From Bactrocera neohumeralis (taxonomy: Eukaryota; Arthropoda; Insecta; Diptera; Tephritidae), in contig NC_065921.1 in the NCBI RefSeq assembly GCF_024586455.1, forward strand, positions 76,770,720 through 76,834,719: a stretch of DNA of 64,000 bases, read 5' to 3'. The position numbers were made by a program, and so were the translations under genes. A model generated the notes under the pieces. The model did not search any database and was not told the origin of the DNA. It was given only the letters and a program-made list of their open reading frames with translations. This document shows positions 48,065 to 60,399 of the stretch, one piece after another. Within the stretch, counting starts at the first letter, position 1. Each line of letters starts with the position of its first letter.

Positions 48065-48956
48065 CAGGGTTTGTCCGGAAAGTAATAGGACTGATTTGCT
48101 TCCGCCGCAACTGTAGTTCGGAGCGTGCGCGCACAGACTGGATTCGGTAAAGGGCGTTCCTAGCTAACAAACGAGCGGCTGGTCAGTTGTCTTCGAGCAC
48201 CTGGATAGTCAGGACAAACATTTTCGCGCGACGTTTTAATCTGAGTGGTGCAAGCCGAAAATGCAGCGTTCGTTAGAATAGAGGTAGACGATTAAATTCT
48301 GTGTGAAACTCGAAGCAGGCTTACGCAGACGTTGCTTTAGCAAGAAGTGGTGTGTTTCGGTGGCACCAGACTTTTTTTGGAGGGCCGGGAAGAAGTCGCT
48401 GATGAAGACCGTGCTGGGAGACCTGCGACTTCGACAAACACCGACAATGTGACTCAAAGTTTTGAACTCATACCGTCGACTAAGTATTCGTTTAATTGCC
48501 CAGAGTTAAATTTATCAAACTCTGTGGTTTATGACATTGATGAAGGGTCAATCGGGTCCGGCAAGACATCGCAGCCGATTGGAAGTTGCACCACGACAAC
48601 GCCCCGGCTCACAGCGTCTTTCTTGTGAACATCTACGTAACCAAGGCCGGCATCCCAGCGCTTCCGCAGCCGCTCTAAAGCCCATATGTGGTCCCCCGGA
48701 CTTTGTTTTTGTTTCCTTGCCCGAAAAGGCCAATAAAATTTGAGACGACAGAGGGAATCCAAGCAGCATGCATCTCGGCGCTCAAGGCTGTTCCAGAGAA
48801 TGCCTTCCGTGACGCCTTCAATGCTTGGAAATAGCGCTGGCAGTGCTGCATCGACGCAGAAGTAGCCTATTTTGAAAGTTTTTAAAGAATTGTGACGATT
48901 GATTCAAACAATTTTTTTTAATTTATTCAGTCCTATTACTTTCCGGAAAACCCGCA
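48065..48956 (+). mobile_element. 892-bp mariner with intact inverted ends and internal deletion
   Basis: The left end CAGGGTTTGTCCGGAAAGTA and the right end (reverse complement) TGCGGGTTTTCCGGAAAGTA both continue ATAGGACTGA. TA lies on each side (48063-64, 48957-58). Transposase pieces: IKFCVKLEAG near 48290, RLFLEGREEVADEDRAGRPA at 48365-48425, then after a gap DWKLHHDNAPAHSVFLVNIY (48577-48640, second catalytic Asp present), IPALPQPL, AAC(I)SALKAVPENAFRDAF and NAWK at 48770-48830. The segment with the first catalytic residue is missing and frames shift, so it cannot make transposase, but its ends look usable in trans. Confidence 0.9.
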
Positions 48957-49080
48957 TACGTCTGTTACTCTCTAAGAAGCTGCTCATTTGTCGGAACCGC
49001 CGATGCCGGACAACTATAGCTTATAGCTGCCATGCAAACTGAGCGATCGGAATTAAGTGCTTGTATGGAAAACTTTTTAT
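48957..49080 (-). repeat. Dispersed repeat, right half
   Basis: GCCGATGCCGGACAACTATA then GCTTATAGCTGCCATGCAAAC is the reverse complement of words shared with the repeats at 1-130 and 6000-6175. Confidence 0.45.
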
Positions 49081-51200
49081 TGGATGAGATTTTTTCAGGA
49101 ATTTTTGAATAAATGTTTGTTATTGTTGTTGTAACGGGTACCTTATCCCCGTTAGGATGATAAGGATTAGATAAGTTGTCATCAACATCATCCAACGGTA
49201 GACCCAGGAAACATGCTGTTTCGACGGGGTCGGAACAAAGGGAGAAGGGTGGCAGATAAGTAGGGTTAGTAGGGCATACAAAGTGGTGGCTAGTTCCGTG
49301 CGGAGACTCATTGCACCCTGGGCATATGTCAGATATGTCAGGGTCTATTCTGGATAAATAGGAGGGTAACCTGCTACAGTATCCAGACAAAGCTGCGCAA
49401 TTGTCACTCCGTTTCTCGCGACAACTCGAGCTCTACGTCTGCAATGAGTGGTAATTTGACTCCAAGTACGCTATTTACTGAGAAGGAGTCGGTGAAGGTG
49501 TTAATGGCTTCACTATGAATGGCGGTCAGTGCTTGCCGGAAGTAAGTTGCGTCCGAAGTCTGGTCGGCGTACTGTTTGACGACATCGACGTAGTTGTGGA
49601 ATGACCTCTAGATGTTCTTAGATGATGATGATTTCTGCGAAAGTACCCCAAGCAGAAACAGCTTGGAGAGGAGTTCATTATGCTGCTTAACTGGGAGCAT
49701 ACGGGGCTCACTATGCAGGTGTTCGATGGAAGACATCAGGAAGCATCCTGTCGTAGTTCGGAGTGCAGTGTTCTGGCAAGTTTGCAGTTTCCTCGTCTGC
49801 GTTTCACTGCATCCACTGCGACCATATTGGTGCGGCGTAGCTAAGGTCCGGCCGGACGATTGCATTGTATTTTGCCAACAACGTTTCTTTGTCCTTTCTT
49901 CATGTGCTGCCGGCTAGTGACTTAAGGATTTTGTTGCGGCTACCGCGGTCGTCTGAGGAGTGAAGGAGTACAGACGCTCTTAAAATGTTAGGATTATTAA
50001 CAGTCAGAATCTTAACGACATCGACTACAATATTAAGGTCAAGTCTGTACTCCATCGTCCAGCTTGTGAATATGGTCGCTGTGGCTTAAGTGGGGGAGAG
50101 TGTTAAGTTCCATGCAGCGAGGAAGTGAGCAAGATCGGAGAGATAGCCGTTTACGTTTGAGCACATGTCATCGATTCCAGTGCCTGTACAATGTTGACCA
50201 TATCGTACAATAATCAGTGTACGATGTGATAGAAATTCTCTCTGGTGGTTGCGGGTGTTTCGAGATGTAAAGCTAAACAATAACGGTGGGAGGATACCAC
50301 CCTCCGGAATCCCTTGTTTAATTCTTCTCAGTTTTGAGTTTTTACTTCGAAATAGTACGGATAATTGACGATCGCTGAGGTAGTTCTTAGTCCACCTCTT
50401 CTGTCCTGGAGGAAGCGTAGATTTTTTGATGTCCACAAGTAGCGTTGTGTGTCAAAGACTTTTGGCAAGTCCAACGCTACGAGGATCGTTCTCTCACAGG
50501 GTGGTTTCCATCACCCACCAACTATCTGGGAGTTATGACGCTAAGTGCAGTGGTGGTACTGTACACTTTTCGGAAACCATACTGGTGGTTTGCTAGGCTC
50601 AGGTGGTGAGTGAAGGTTGGAAGTAACAAGGCATCAAGCGTCTTCACTACTGGGGAGAGGAGAGTTATCAGACGATAGGACTCCCCTTTGTTGGCGGTTT
50701 TCCCAGTTTTCAATAGTGAGACCACTCTTTCGACTATCCACACATCGGATATTTGAAGAGAGGTCAACGCCAAATTGGGGATCTTGGTGAGGTAACTTAT
50801 TTCCTTCGAGCTTAGATGCTTAAGCATAAGCAGGGAATCAACATATCAAAGTCAATGGATTTGGATTTGCCCGTGTTGATGACATACTGAACCTCCTTAT
50901 CAGTGAAAGTAAGTGGTGCCCAGTCTTTTGGCATTTTGCGCAGCTGTCGGGTAACACATCGTTTGGTTTTGTCTACCGAAGGATGCAGTGTAAATTACTG
51001 TCTAAAATAGCTCACTTCTTCGGGTCCGAGGAGACATGTCGATTAAATTGAATTTCAACTCGGTCATCAAGTCTCTTCGGATTAGACAAAGCCTTGGCAG
51101 TAGACCAAAGCTTACTCACTTTGGTGGTCGCAGGGAGCTTTACTCAGTCTAGTTTAGAAATGTTTCATTTACGTCTTCCCTTTCTTTTAAGTCTGTTTGT
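49081..51200 (-). mobile_element. Jockey-like LINE remnant, reverse transcriptase to C-terminus
   Basis: - strand pieces in order: CVTRQLRKMPKDWAPLTFTD and IDFDML (about 50960-50840); KHLSSKEISYLTKIPNLALT then GESYRLITLLSPVVKTLDAL and ANHQYGFRKVYSTTTALSVI (50827-50522, RT); PPGQKRWTKNYLSDRQLSVL and RRIKQGIPEGGILPPLLF (50436-50280, QGxPQGGxLSPLLF motif), then a YGQ...CTGTG region where the YADD box is damaged, and YLSDLAHFLAAWNLTLSPT. KSLAGST and YNAIVRPDLSYAAPIWS follow (about 49930-49840). The end reads GYCSRLPSYLSRIDPDISDI, CPGCNESPHGTSHHFVC and FLGLPLDDVDDNL (49390-49150). Many frameshifts; about 2.1 kb of a roughly 4-5-kb element. Confidence 0.85.
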
Positions 51201-51640
51201 TGGACGTTTATCTGGACCCACGAGATAACATATATATTGGTTATCGCTATTTGTGCAACTCAGGTGTGGACGCAGGTGTGCAGGTGTAAATCTCTTAATG
51301 AGAAAAATGGAACGACACCCTGAAGTAATGCAAATGCGGTCCCAGGGTGGGCGACGGTTCCTTATAGGCGGGGGTTTTTAGTACAACGACGAGACTGAAG
51401 ACGACGCTGAACACACTTTCTTTGAATGTGTGCGCTGGCAAGGAGAACGAACCGCCGTAGAAGACCTGGTCGACCCAATAAAGGCAGACAATTTAATCAG
51501 CGTCATGTTGGAGAGCGAAGCAAACTGGGGGATTATCCAGAAATACGCGATCTGTGCAATCTTTGAGCTCTCTCACGCTACCTACCTCACGAAGCTGGTT
51601 TGCGAATTCGTCGGACACTAGCGTGTAATCGTGAGTTGTG
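51201..51640 (+). mobile_element. C-terminal fragment of a different LINE (R1/LOA-like?)
   Basis: The + strand frame around 51385-51620 reads DDAEHTFFECVRWQGERTAV followed by EDLVDPIKADNLISVMLESE. This is the AEHTLFECPRW zinc-knuckle and tail of a non-LTR polyprotein. It is opposite in orientation to the neighbouring jockey-like element and of a different subgroup. Confidence 0.7.
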
Positions 51641-52984
51641 TCGTTGCATTCTGGCCTTCTAAAATTGTTTTTGGAACCTCTATCGTCAACGATAAGATCT
51701 AGCCGGAATGCCAGGGAATTTGCCGGTGTGCCCCACTTTGGGACCTTAACGTTAAAATGTCACTACAATAACAAAATCGAACAAAAATTCTTTTATAGGA
51801 ATAATATGGATTTTACAACCCTGCTTACCTTTTAAGCAATAATCGTTTGATGGAGAAAAACAAATTGCCATGCAGTCGAGCATATTTATTGCCAATACAG
51901 TTTTCATCGATTTATTTGAATTCGGAAAAATATACAATATCGGTAAATATAATGTAAATATTGTAAAAGACAGTAACACTTATTGACTAGTAAAAAATAC
52001 AGTAGATAATTATATATATCATAGATAAGTATAATACGCATGCAGAAATTTATTAATATCTAAAACGCATTTTATGCCTACGCGACAAATATCTACGACG
52101 GTACGAGTATATGTATGTATATATGTATGTTTATAATATTGTTTTATTGAAAATATCAAAATTTGCGTTTGAAAATTTGACATAAGAGTTATTGTTGTAT
52201 TTTTTTTTATTTATTATTTACTTTTAGAGCATTACCATGCAGTTTCACTGTGTACCGTTATGCCGTTATTGCATATGAGTTTTAAAGTAACGTTACAGAA
52301 TATCGTTTTGTAATATGTGGAGGTGAAATTATTACATAAAATTATTGTGAATCGCATCACAAATTATAGGTTAGTTTTGTTCGTTAAATAATAAGTTTCT
52401 TTGTTTTTTATACATGCACTGTCTATTATGAGCACACGTAGCTATCGGATTTTTTTTTGTTTATCTAAAAATTGTGAGCATTTTCCAGCACTTTGTTTGC
52501 ATTTGAATATTGAACAGTTAAGGTAAAATATCAATATTAACATTATACGCTTAAATTGAATTTAAAGCATTATGTAATCATTTTGTGGCACATACAATTA
52601 TTTGAAAAACACATAAATATTTGTTCGTCAATTATAAATAATAAATATTGCTGATTTCTTTTTTTTTTCGTTCAAAACAAACAATTCACCACACAAAATA
52701 GTTTACAATCGAAATACGTAAATGTCAACATGATTGCTTACGTAGCTAAACGTAATTCGCTGTCGTATGTGCGTTGTGCGTTTCGTGTAAGCTTTTGATT
52801 TTTCGGTTAATAAAATTCTCTTAATGTGTTAATTAAAATGTCTTTTAAATGCATTTACCGTGAATATCGTGATACATATGTATTTGATTTATTTATTTTT
52901 TTTTTTGACATGTTAGACCACACGTATTTCCTTCATAATTCTTTGGTTATACGCTTAAACGCCTGCAAACATGCCAGCTGGGCA
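51641..52984 (-). other. 3' flank of the F-box gene, AT-rich
   Basis: No further gene seen. On the - strand, AATAAA-type words (TTTATT on +) occur at about 52886-52896, roughly 90 bp beyond the stop codon, and are the nearest candidate polyadenylation signals for the F-box gene. Confidence 0.45.
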
Positions 52985-55002
52985 CTAGGAACTCTCTTCC
53001 ACGAAGGAGAATTGTAGCAAATGGCCCACTTCAAGCTGCGGTAAACCCTGCAAGTACAAAACAAATGGTCAAATATTCTTTAATTGCTTTGAAAACGCTT
53101 ACCTGCACAATGATTTCGTGCACGCTGGTGCCAGCTACGCGAAACAGCACTGGCTCCGCATAAGTGCGGCCACCCTGCTTCAGCACATCACAGGCATCGA
53201 ATACGAAATCATCCGTTATACCCTCACATTGCTCGATATTCACAAGTTTTAGCTGTGGACAACGACGCAACAGCACCAAAACGCCGATGTTTGTCACGGC
53301 GCGACAATTTTTAATGTCAAGTTCCTGCAAATATTTGAGGCGTTCGGCGAACTCGAAGAGACACTCATCGGTTAGATTGTCATTATTTGGGCAGATTAGG
53401 CTGCGCAATTGCTGCAACCTTGATAGGTAAATGGCACGTTCGTGTGTGATGCAATTTCTTGCTGATATCTCGAGTTTCTCCAGCTGCTGCGTTTTGTGTG
53501 CTGCCAGCGCAATGAATAGCGTTTCACGCACTGCGCCAAAAGAGTGCACCGTAAGTTTACGTAGTGCGTGCAATTGCGCTACACAATCGTAGTTTACCTC
53601 TTTTTCACAGGATATTTTTAGCTGCTCTAATTGACGACAGTTGCGCACCATTTCGCTGTAAGCGCGCGATGTAAGCATTTTGCAGTGGCGTATGTCTAGG
53701 GAACGCAAATTAAATAAACACTTGCAGATGTCGATGAAATGGCTGGTCTGTAGATTTTCACAACCAAAAAGACTAAGCTCGTGCAGCTGATATAATTTAC
53801 ACAGATTTTTGCCTGTTAGTATAACGATTTTTGTTAAATAAATACAAATCGAAAAACTATAATTGTGATACACACCTGTCAACTCGAAACTCTGATCGAG
53901 TATCAGCGCACGCAAATTGGGCAGTTTTCTTAAGGCAAGCAAAGAGTTGTCGTTCAGCGAAAAATTGTGCAATTCCACATAGGTGACTGCATGGAAACGT
54001 TCCAAAAAACGCAACAAACTAGCGGATTCCACATTGTTGCAATTCAAGTCGACGCGTCGCACACGTGGACTTAGCTCGCTTATGAAGTCTATGCGATCTT
54101 GATAATTATAAGGCACTGCACCAAACAATTCTTCGATATTAGCGCCAGCCATTTCAAAAAATTCACGTATATCCCATAATGTCATGCCGATTAATTGATT
54201 CATGTTGAAAACTTTAGATGTGCACTTGCAAATGTGCTTAAAAATATCACGAAAACGCCGACATACACGCGAAAAGCGTATTTGATCACGTAATGGCAGA
54301 TAAAGGCATATGGTTTCTAAGCACTCATCATTCAATTGCAAGATATTGGTGCGCATAGTTGTATAGAAGTCGATAAGATCACCATTTAGATTGAGCGCAG
54401 CAATGCGTGCGTTGAAGTCTACGCCACCTCTATACGCTTCCGGTTGCTCCCAACTCTCGCATGCATTCACAAAGAAACGCTTCTTTTGCAATTCATGCGA
54501 GAAACGCTGCAACGCCCTGCAAATATGAAACCAATCAGTAGTACAACATCAATCAATACAAGCGAAAAAAAGTGCAACGTACCTAGCTGCTGCCAGCGGG
54601 TGCGCGAAATGCACCACACCAATCGGTGGTTCCGCAGTGCCTGTTGCATATTTATCACGTTGCAAATACACTTTGAGCACATCGCCGAATTGCGAAAAGT
54701 ACTTGCGGAGCTCTAATTCGGTGACCTGCAAGAGTTAGCATAAAATTAATTGTGACGTTTTGCTATTAGCTAATTATGCGTGTAATATTTAGCTCACTTT
54801 GCCATGCAATTGATAAGCTGTGACATTATATACGAGTAGGTCATCTTCTGTGTATGCTTTATCATCAAGAAAGTAGTAATTGGACTTAACTTCAAAGTAA
54901 ACAAGCACAAGTGTAGGCATTTATTATTAAGCAATTGCATGTAATTAGATATGTATACATTACTGCAAGCAAATTAATGTACTTACGCTTTGTAAAATCC
55001 AT
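52985..55002 (-). CDS. RRM-like / F-box / leucine-rich-repeat protein, 6 exons
   Basis: Exons (- strand order): 55002-54987, 54889-54798, 54725-54583, 54516-53876, 53812-53103, 53047-52985. All introns are GT-AG, and the joined frame gives 554 residues ending FSFVEESS. Seen: residues about 22-103 look like an RNA recognition motif, with RNP2-like LLVYNV (23-28), helix ELELRKYFSQFGDVLKVYLQ (39-58), RNP1-like IGVVHF (71-76), helix AAARALQRF (81-89) and last strand RFFVNA (97-102). An F-box follows at about 142-180 (ILQLNDECLETICLYLPLRD, then IRFSRVCRRFRDIF). Leucine-rich repeats of the Cys-containing (AMN1-like) type run from about 235 to 520, for example LHELSLFGCENL, LRSLDIRHCKML and LQELDIKNCRAV. 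Known: F-box LRR proteins bring substrates to SCF ubiquitin ligases through Skp1. Inferred: the N-terminus may bind RNA. I cannot assign an orthologue. Confidence 0.92.
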
Positions 55003-55480
55003 CTGCTGTTTTTCAATCGACAACTAACAGTTTAAACACTTTTTAATCTATAAAATGCATAAATTTTTAAATATTCTTAAATCATTACTCACTTAATTGG
55101 CCACAACAAAATTAACTCATCCGCACAAAATAAATATTTTCTATTATTAAAGAGTTTTCGGCTTCTTCCACTAGTGCCATTCACAATAATGCTGTTGTAG
55201 TGTCGGAATTTATTGAGTATTCGGTTTTCTCGGTATGACAGTTATTTAAATCCAGTTAGACACGAATACCGGTAGTCATATAAATTGACAGAATTGGCTT
55301 GGAGACTAACACATATACACGCTATTTTTAAGAAACGGTGAAAGCGATTACATGTACACAGCAGTTTCGTTTAACATTGTGAATTGGGCCTTATGAAACT
55401 CACAGAAACTTAACAGAAATCTCTGTTATCGCGCTTGGTAATTAACCAGTGGCTTAACCGATAGTTGGTTTGCAGGGTAT
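55003..55480 (-). promoter_or_regulatory. 5' flank of the F-box gene
   Basis: Upstream of the start codon at 55002; moderately AT-rich, with no clear TATA box or DRE palindrome in the first 200 bp that I can see. Likely contains the 5' UTR and promoter simply by position. Confidence 0.3.
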
Positions 55481-58120
55481 ATTAAATTAATTTTATTAAT
55501 ATCTGAAACCCCTAAAATTAAAAATATAAATAAAAAACAACAACAGCAATAATACATATTATTACTTTTTGTTTATTCATATTTTCCATTTCCACATTTA
55601 GATGTATGTATTTCTTGATACAATTTGTTCCTTAAGTTTTTTATTCATTGTTTTTGTTGTATTTGCACATTGTCGTTTTTTGCATGTGTCTGTCTGTATG
55701 TATGCATGTTCATCAAATGTTATGCGCTTAAAATATGACATTTTCTCTCACTTATGCTGTATTTAAACTAAAATGTTTGTAAATTCTGTTTATTTATTAA
55801 TACGAATAAATACCTGTAAATATAATACAGTGACTGGCTGTAATATTCATGCTTCTCATGCGCTACTTTCTTACTTGTTTAAGACTAATTTTTTAAATCA
55901 TTTTATTTTTATATAACTTATTTTATTTTCTCCTTTAAATCTCGCTTTGAAGCAAAATTTTGCATTGTGTGCACTCGCACATACATATGTATATACAGTT
56001 ATATTTTGTTGTTTTTGAGCAAGTGTGTGGTGTGTGTTTGAGCATCTTTGTAATCTATATATGTAAGTTTGTATGTATGTATGTGTGTCTTTATTGTTTC
56101 ATTGCTTGGCTTTCATTTGCATGCTGTGTTCTTAAATGTTTCTTTTACAGTTATTTTTATTTCTAAAGCAGTGTATTTTATACACCTGCTTTGCTTGGCT
56201 TTTAAATGTGTGTATGTGTGTATGTCGATATATACAGTGGTCTCGTATCGCAGCAATACTGAGAAGTGTGCTTAAATTCCAGTTGATTTTTCATTTATTT
56301 TTGTTGTTTTTAATTTATTTTTATTTTTTTCATTTATTTTTATTTTATTTAAAAACTAATGTAGCAACTCTGCAAACTACCACGATTACATATAATCAGC
56401 AATTTCTTTTAGTATAATATAGTTTTCTATATTTTATTATGGTTGTGTTTTCAGCAAAAAATATATTTTAAAAATTATTCATTTTTAATTATTTTGGTTT
56501 TAGCAAAACAAAAAAAAAATATTTTTTTTTAATTTATTTTCTTTTTGTTATATACATATGTATATTAAAATTTATTTTTATTTTAATATATACACATGTA
56601 TGTATATTTTTTCAGTTTTTATTTCAAATTATTTATTTTAAGCTCATTTTAATTAATTTTTTACAACGCCTTATATTAATAAATTACATTTCAGTATTAA
56701 TTTAAAATTAAAAAAAAAAACAAAAACATAAATTTTATTGTTTCTGCTTTTAGTTTTTATAAACTTTTATAATTTTTGTTTAATCTTTTCTAAATTTTCA
56801 GTTCAAGTTTTGTTCTATTTAAAATTTGCTTATTTGTCAATTTCATATATTTTCTTTTATTTTTATTTTTCTAGGTTATATTATTTTTTTTTTTACTTTT
56901 TTTAATTTTTATATTTTTCGATTATTTTTATTTATTTGTTTTATTCGAATTTGTGTTAATTTTAATTATGTTTTTTTTCATATTTTATTTTAATATGCTT
57001 TGTTTTACGTAATTTTATTTCCAAAGGTTTTATTATTTTGTTTTAATTTATAGTTTTTTTTAATTTATTTATTTTTACTATTTATTTTTATTTTTATTTT
57101 TATTTTTTGTTTTATTATATTTTTTAGTATAATTTTTATTTTTGTAAGTTTTTATGTTTCTGTTATTTTAATTATTTTATGTTTGTTTTTATTCATTTTT
57201 TTTTTTTTTGTTATTAATTTTAATATTTTTTTTAATTATTTTTTTTTATTTATTTTTATTTTTTTGTTTTATTATATTTTTTTAGTATGAATTTTATTAT
57301 TTTTTTAGTTTTTATTTTCTTTTATTGTTTTTTTTGTTGCATGTTTCCTTAACTATCTTATTTTATAATTTTTATTTTTTTAATTGTTTTTTTTTAGTTT
57401 TATTTTTTTTTATTTTTAATTTAATTATTTTTATTTATTTTTGATTATAATTTCATTATTTTATTTATTTTGTTATTAAGATTACTTCTATTTTTATTTA
57501 ATTTTGTAATTTATTTTGCTTTACTTTATTTTATTTTTTTTTTAATTTTTCATATTCTAATTAAAATTATATTTTTTCTTTTATAAATATATTTTTTATT
57601 TATATATTTTATTTTTATTTTATATTTGTATTGTTATATTTTTACTATTTATTTAATTTTTATTGCATTATTTTTGTATTTATTTGAAATTTTTATATTA
57701 TGCTATTATTTATTATTATTAATATATGTTTGTTATTTTGTTAATATTAAATCTTTATTTTATAAATTTATTTATTTTTTTTTCTTTTTTATCTTACATT
57801 TTTTCTTACATTTTATTGTACTTTTTTATATTATTTTAATAACTATTTTACTTATTTATTTTTTTTTACTTACTTTTTTTCCATTAAAATTTTATTTGAT
57901 TTTTTTTTAATTTTCTTGTTTATTTTAACTTTTTTGCATTTTCATATTTTTTTATTCCATTTTATTAAATTTTAGTTGATTTTCCTCATGTTTTCTTATG
58001 CTTTATTTAATTTACCTCTATCCTTCCTTACTATATGACACTTTTTATTTTTTTTTAATTTTATTTATTTTTTTTAATTTTAATTTTTTGCCATTTATTA
58101 TTTTTTACTGCTTTCTACTA
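55481..58120. other. T-rich low-complexity DNA
   Basis: From 56280 the + strand is mostly TTTTTATTTTTATTTAT with very little G or C. A CATACATATGTATATA/GTATGTATGTGT microsatellite lies at 55975-56230. Open frames here (for example 57626-57910) are all Phe, Leu, Ile and Tyr and are composition artefacts. Confidence 0.75.
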
Positions 58121-60299
58121 TGTATATTGTAAGTCCACACATAAATAGTAATCGCCCTCAGGCTTTAAAATATAAAATTATTTACTCAAAAGCCACAACA
58201 TCGCTCAGAATGGTCACAACTCACACACTAATTAATAAATGGACTCGATTTTAGCTCTTATGGTTTTGCATACTTTGGCAATATTTATTGTTTTATATAC
58301 ACTATATATATATTTTTAACATATTTGTCCTTTTCTCGCTGTTTGCCGTTTGTAGCAGTTAGTTCTTGAGTGTCCAGTTTAAACAAATGCTTTAATGCTA
58401 ATTTTGGACTGCAAACAATGTCTTAGCATGGTTGCTAGTTTATTTTTGCCTTTTACGAACATTTATACTTAATTTTAGTTTATTTTTATGATTTATTTAT
58501 TTTTTATTTTTTGCCTGATTAAAAAAAAAATTAATAAGTTATAAATTTTTTATTAATATTTTATAAATTAAATTTTTTTTATTTATGATATTTATAACAC
58601 TTATTATCAGTTTTATTCATTTCAATTAAAAATAAAAATTAATTAATTTTAATTACTTTTTTAACATAACTCCTCTTATGTCCTGTTTACACCATAAATT
58701 CATATTTCTTCAACCATTTACACAATGCAATATTTATCTCTCTTTGTCTCTTATTTCTCAGTCGCTGTGATACTCTAACGCTTGCTTTTTTCTCACATGC
58801 TGCATACAATTTACTGTTTTTTTAAATAAAAATCTAGTCTTTGCGTTGCTTTTATGTATTTTTTCCATTTATTTTAATTAATTATATTTTTTACTATCAT
58901 TCTTCATACATACATACAATGAATCACTTACATTAATTATTTTCCCTTACAGTTAGTTAATTTCTACTTTATTTTATATATATTTATTTTTATGACCTTA
59001 AACAATATTTACTATAACTTTTGTGTGTTATTTATACACATACATTCACTCATAAAAAATTATAATAATCAAACCTTTAAATATATTATTTTTTTCTCAC
59101 AACATTCAACAAAAGAAAACAATATTGCAACTATTCAATTCAATGTTCAATATTAAAATTTTTTTTCAAATAAATATTATTAATTTTTGTATAAAATTTC
59201 GTTGCTAATTTTTTAAAAATTCTTTTGTCTCCTAATATTTTTATGTATTTAAATGTAAGCATGCCTTTATTTCTCTTGGTAAATAAGCAATTGTAAAATT
59301 GAACACCTTAAAGCTAAAATACTAAAATAATTAAAAAAATATATGTGAAACTGTGAAAGTGTTCAGCACTTCGTTTGAGCGCCTTTGAAAACCAAACTTG
59401 GCTCTTAACTCTCACATTGTTGCCACTTTTGACATTGTTAATTTTTTTCTGTAAGAATGTAGTGGTCTTTCACATTTGTTTTTTAAAGTTCATCAAATAT
59501 AAATAATAATAGAAATTATAGTTTTTAAATCTGTTTTTATAACAATTTTTTCGAAAATGTATTTTTTATAAACAAAATAAATAAAATAAAACATAATAAA
59601 ATAAAATAAAAAATAAAGTAAAATACAAAATAAAAAAAACTGGCAGCCTTTTGATTATTTATTTAATTTTTTTTAAATAAAACCAAATTTTCTACTTAAA
59701 ACGAATACAAAGCATAACAAAGGAAAATTATTTAAAAATTATTAAATTAAATTTTTATTTTTAAACTGAAAGAAATTTTATTAAATTTTTATTATAAGTA
59801 GTTGTTTGTTTTTATTTGAAAATATTTTTAATTTTATTCTTCAGCACAATTAAATTTTTTAAAATAATAAAGACTATATTTACAAAATTTAAAAATTTAA
59901 TATAATAAATTATAATGAACTTTTCTGGTGAGTATTTGTATAATATATTGTTATTATTATATATATATTTTTTGTATTTATTTTTATTTTTTTTTGCGGG
60001 AGAGAGCCACTAAAAACCCACTTCTTGTATAATCATAATAAAAAACCAACATATTTAATTTTAACGAATTTCTTATACAAAATTTTTAATAATTAAATTT
60101 TTTGGAACAAAAATTTTTATCATAGCATTTTTATATTACATTATTATTATTTTTAAATAAAAAAGGTTTGTTTCCAATTTTTAATATTTCTAAATAATTT
60201 TTTTATAACATTTTTTTTTTATTTCATTATTTTTTTTTATGTTGTTATCTATAACAAAAAGTAAAAATTTTAGACATATTATTTGTATTTTTTCATTAA
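58121..60299. other. AT-rich intergenic DNA, no gene seen
   Basis: Mixed AT-rich sequence with slightly more complex stretches at 58120-58440, 58680-58800 and 59350-59450. None carries a recognisable protein or RNA gene. Confidence 0.55.
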
Positions 60300-60399
60300 T
60301 ATTTAAAATAATATATATGATATATAAATAAAGAAAAAATAAAATCAGCTGACATTTTTCAAATATTTTTTATAATACTACATCTATTCATTCATAATC

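Noticed and set aside
53031..54512. Single uninterrupted 493-codon frame as an intronless gene
   Set aside because: It reads through a 63-bp GT-AG intron and past the last donor. The spliced six-exon model gives the F-box/LRR core plus an upstream RRM-like domain and closes in frame.
57626..57910. 94-codon hydrophobic frame that looks like a membrane protein (similar at 12241-12498, 39668-39312 and 63265-63501)
   Set aside because: Pure Phe/Leu/Ile/Tyr composition from T-rich or A-rich low-complexity DNA.
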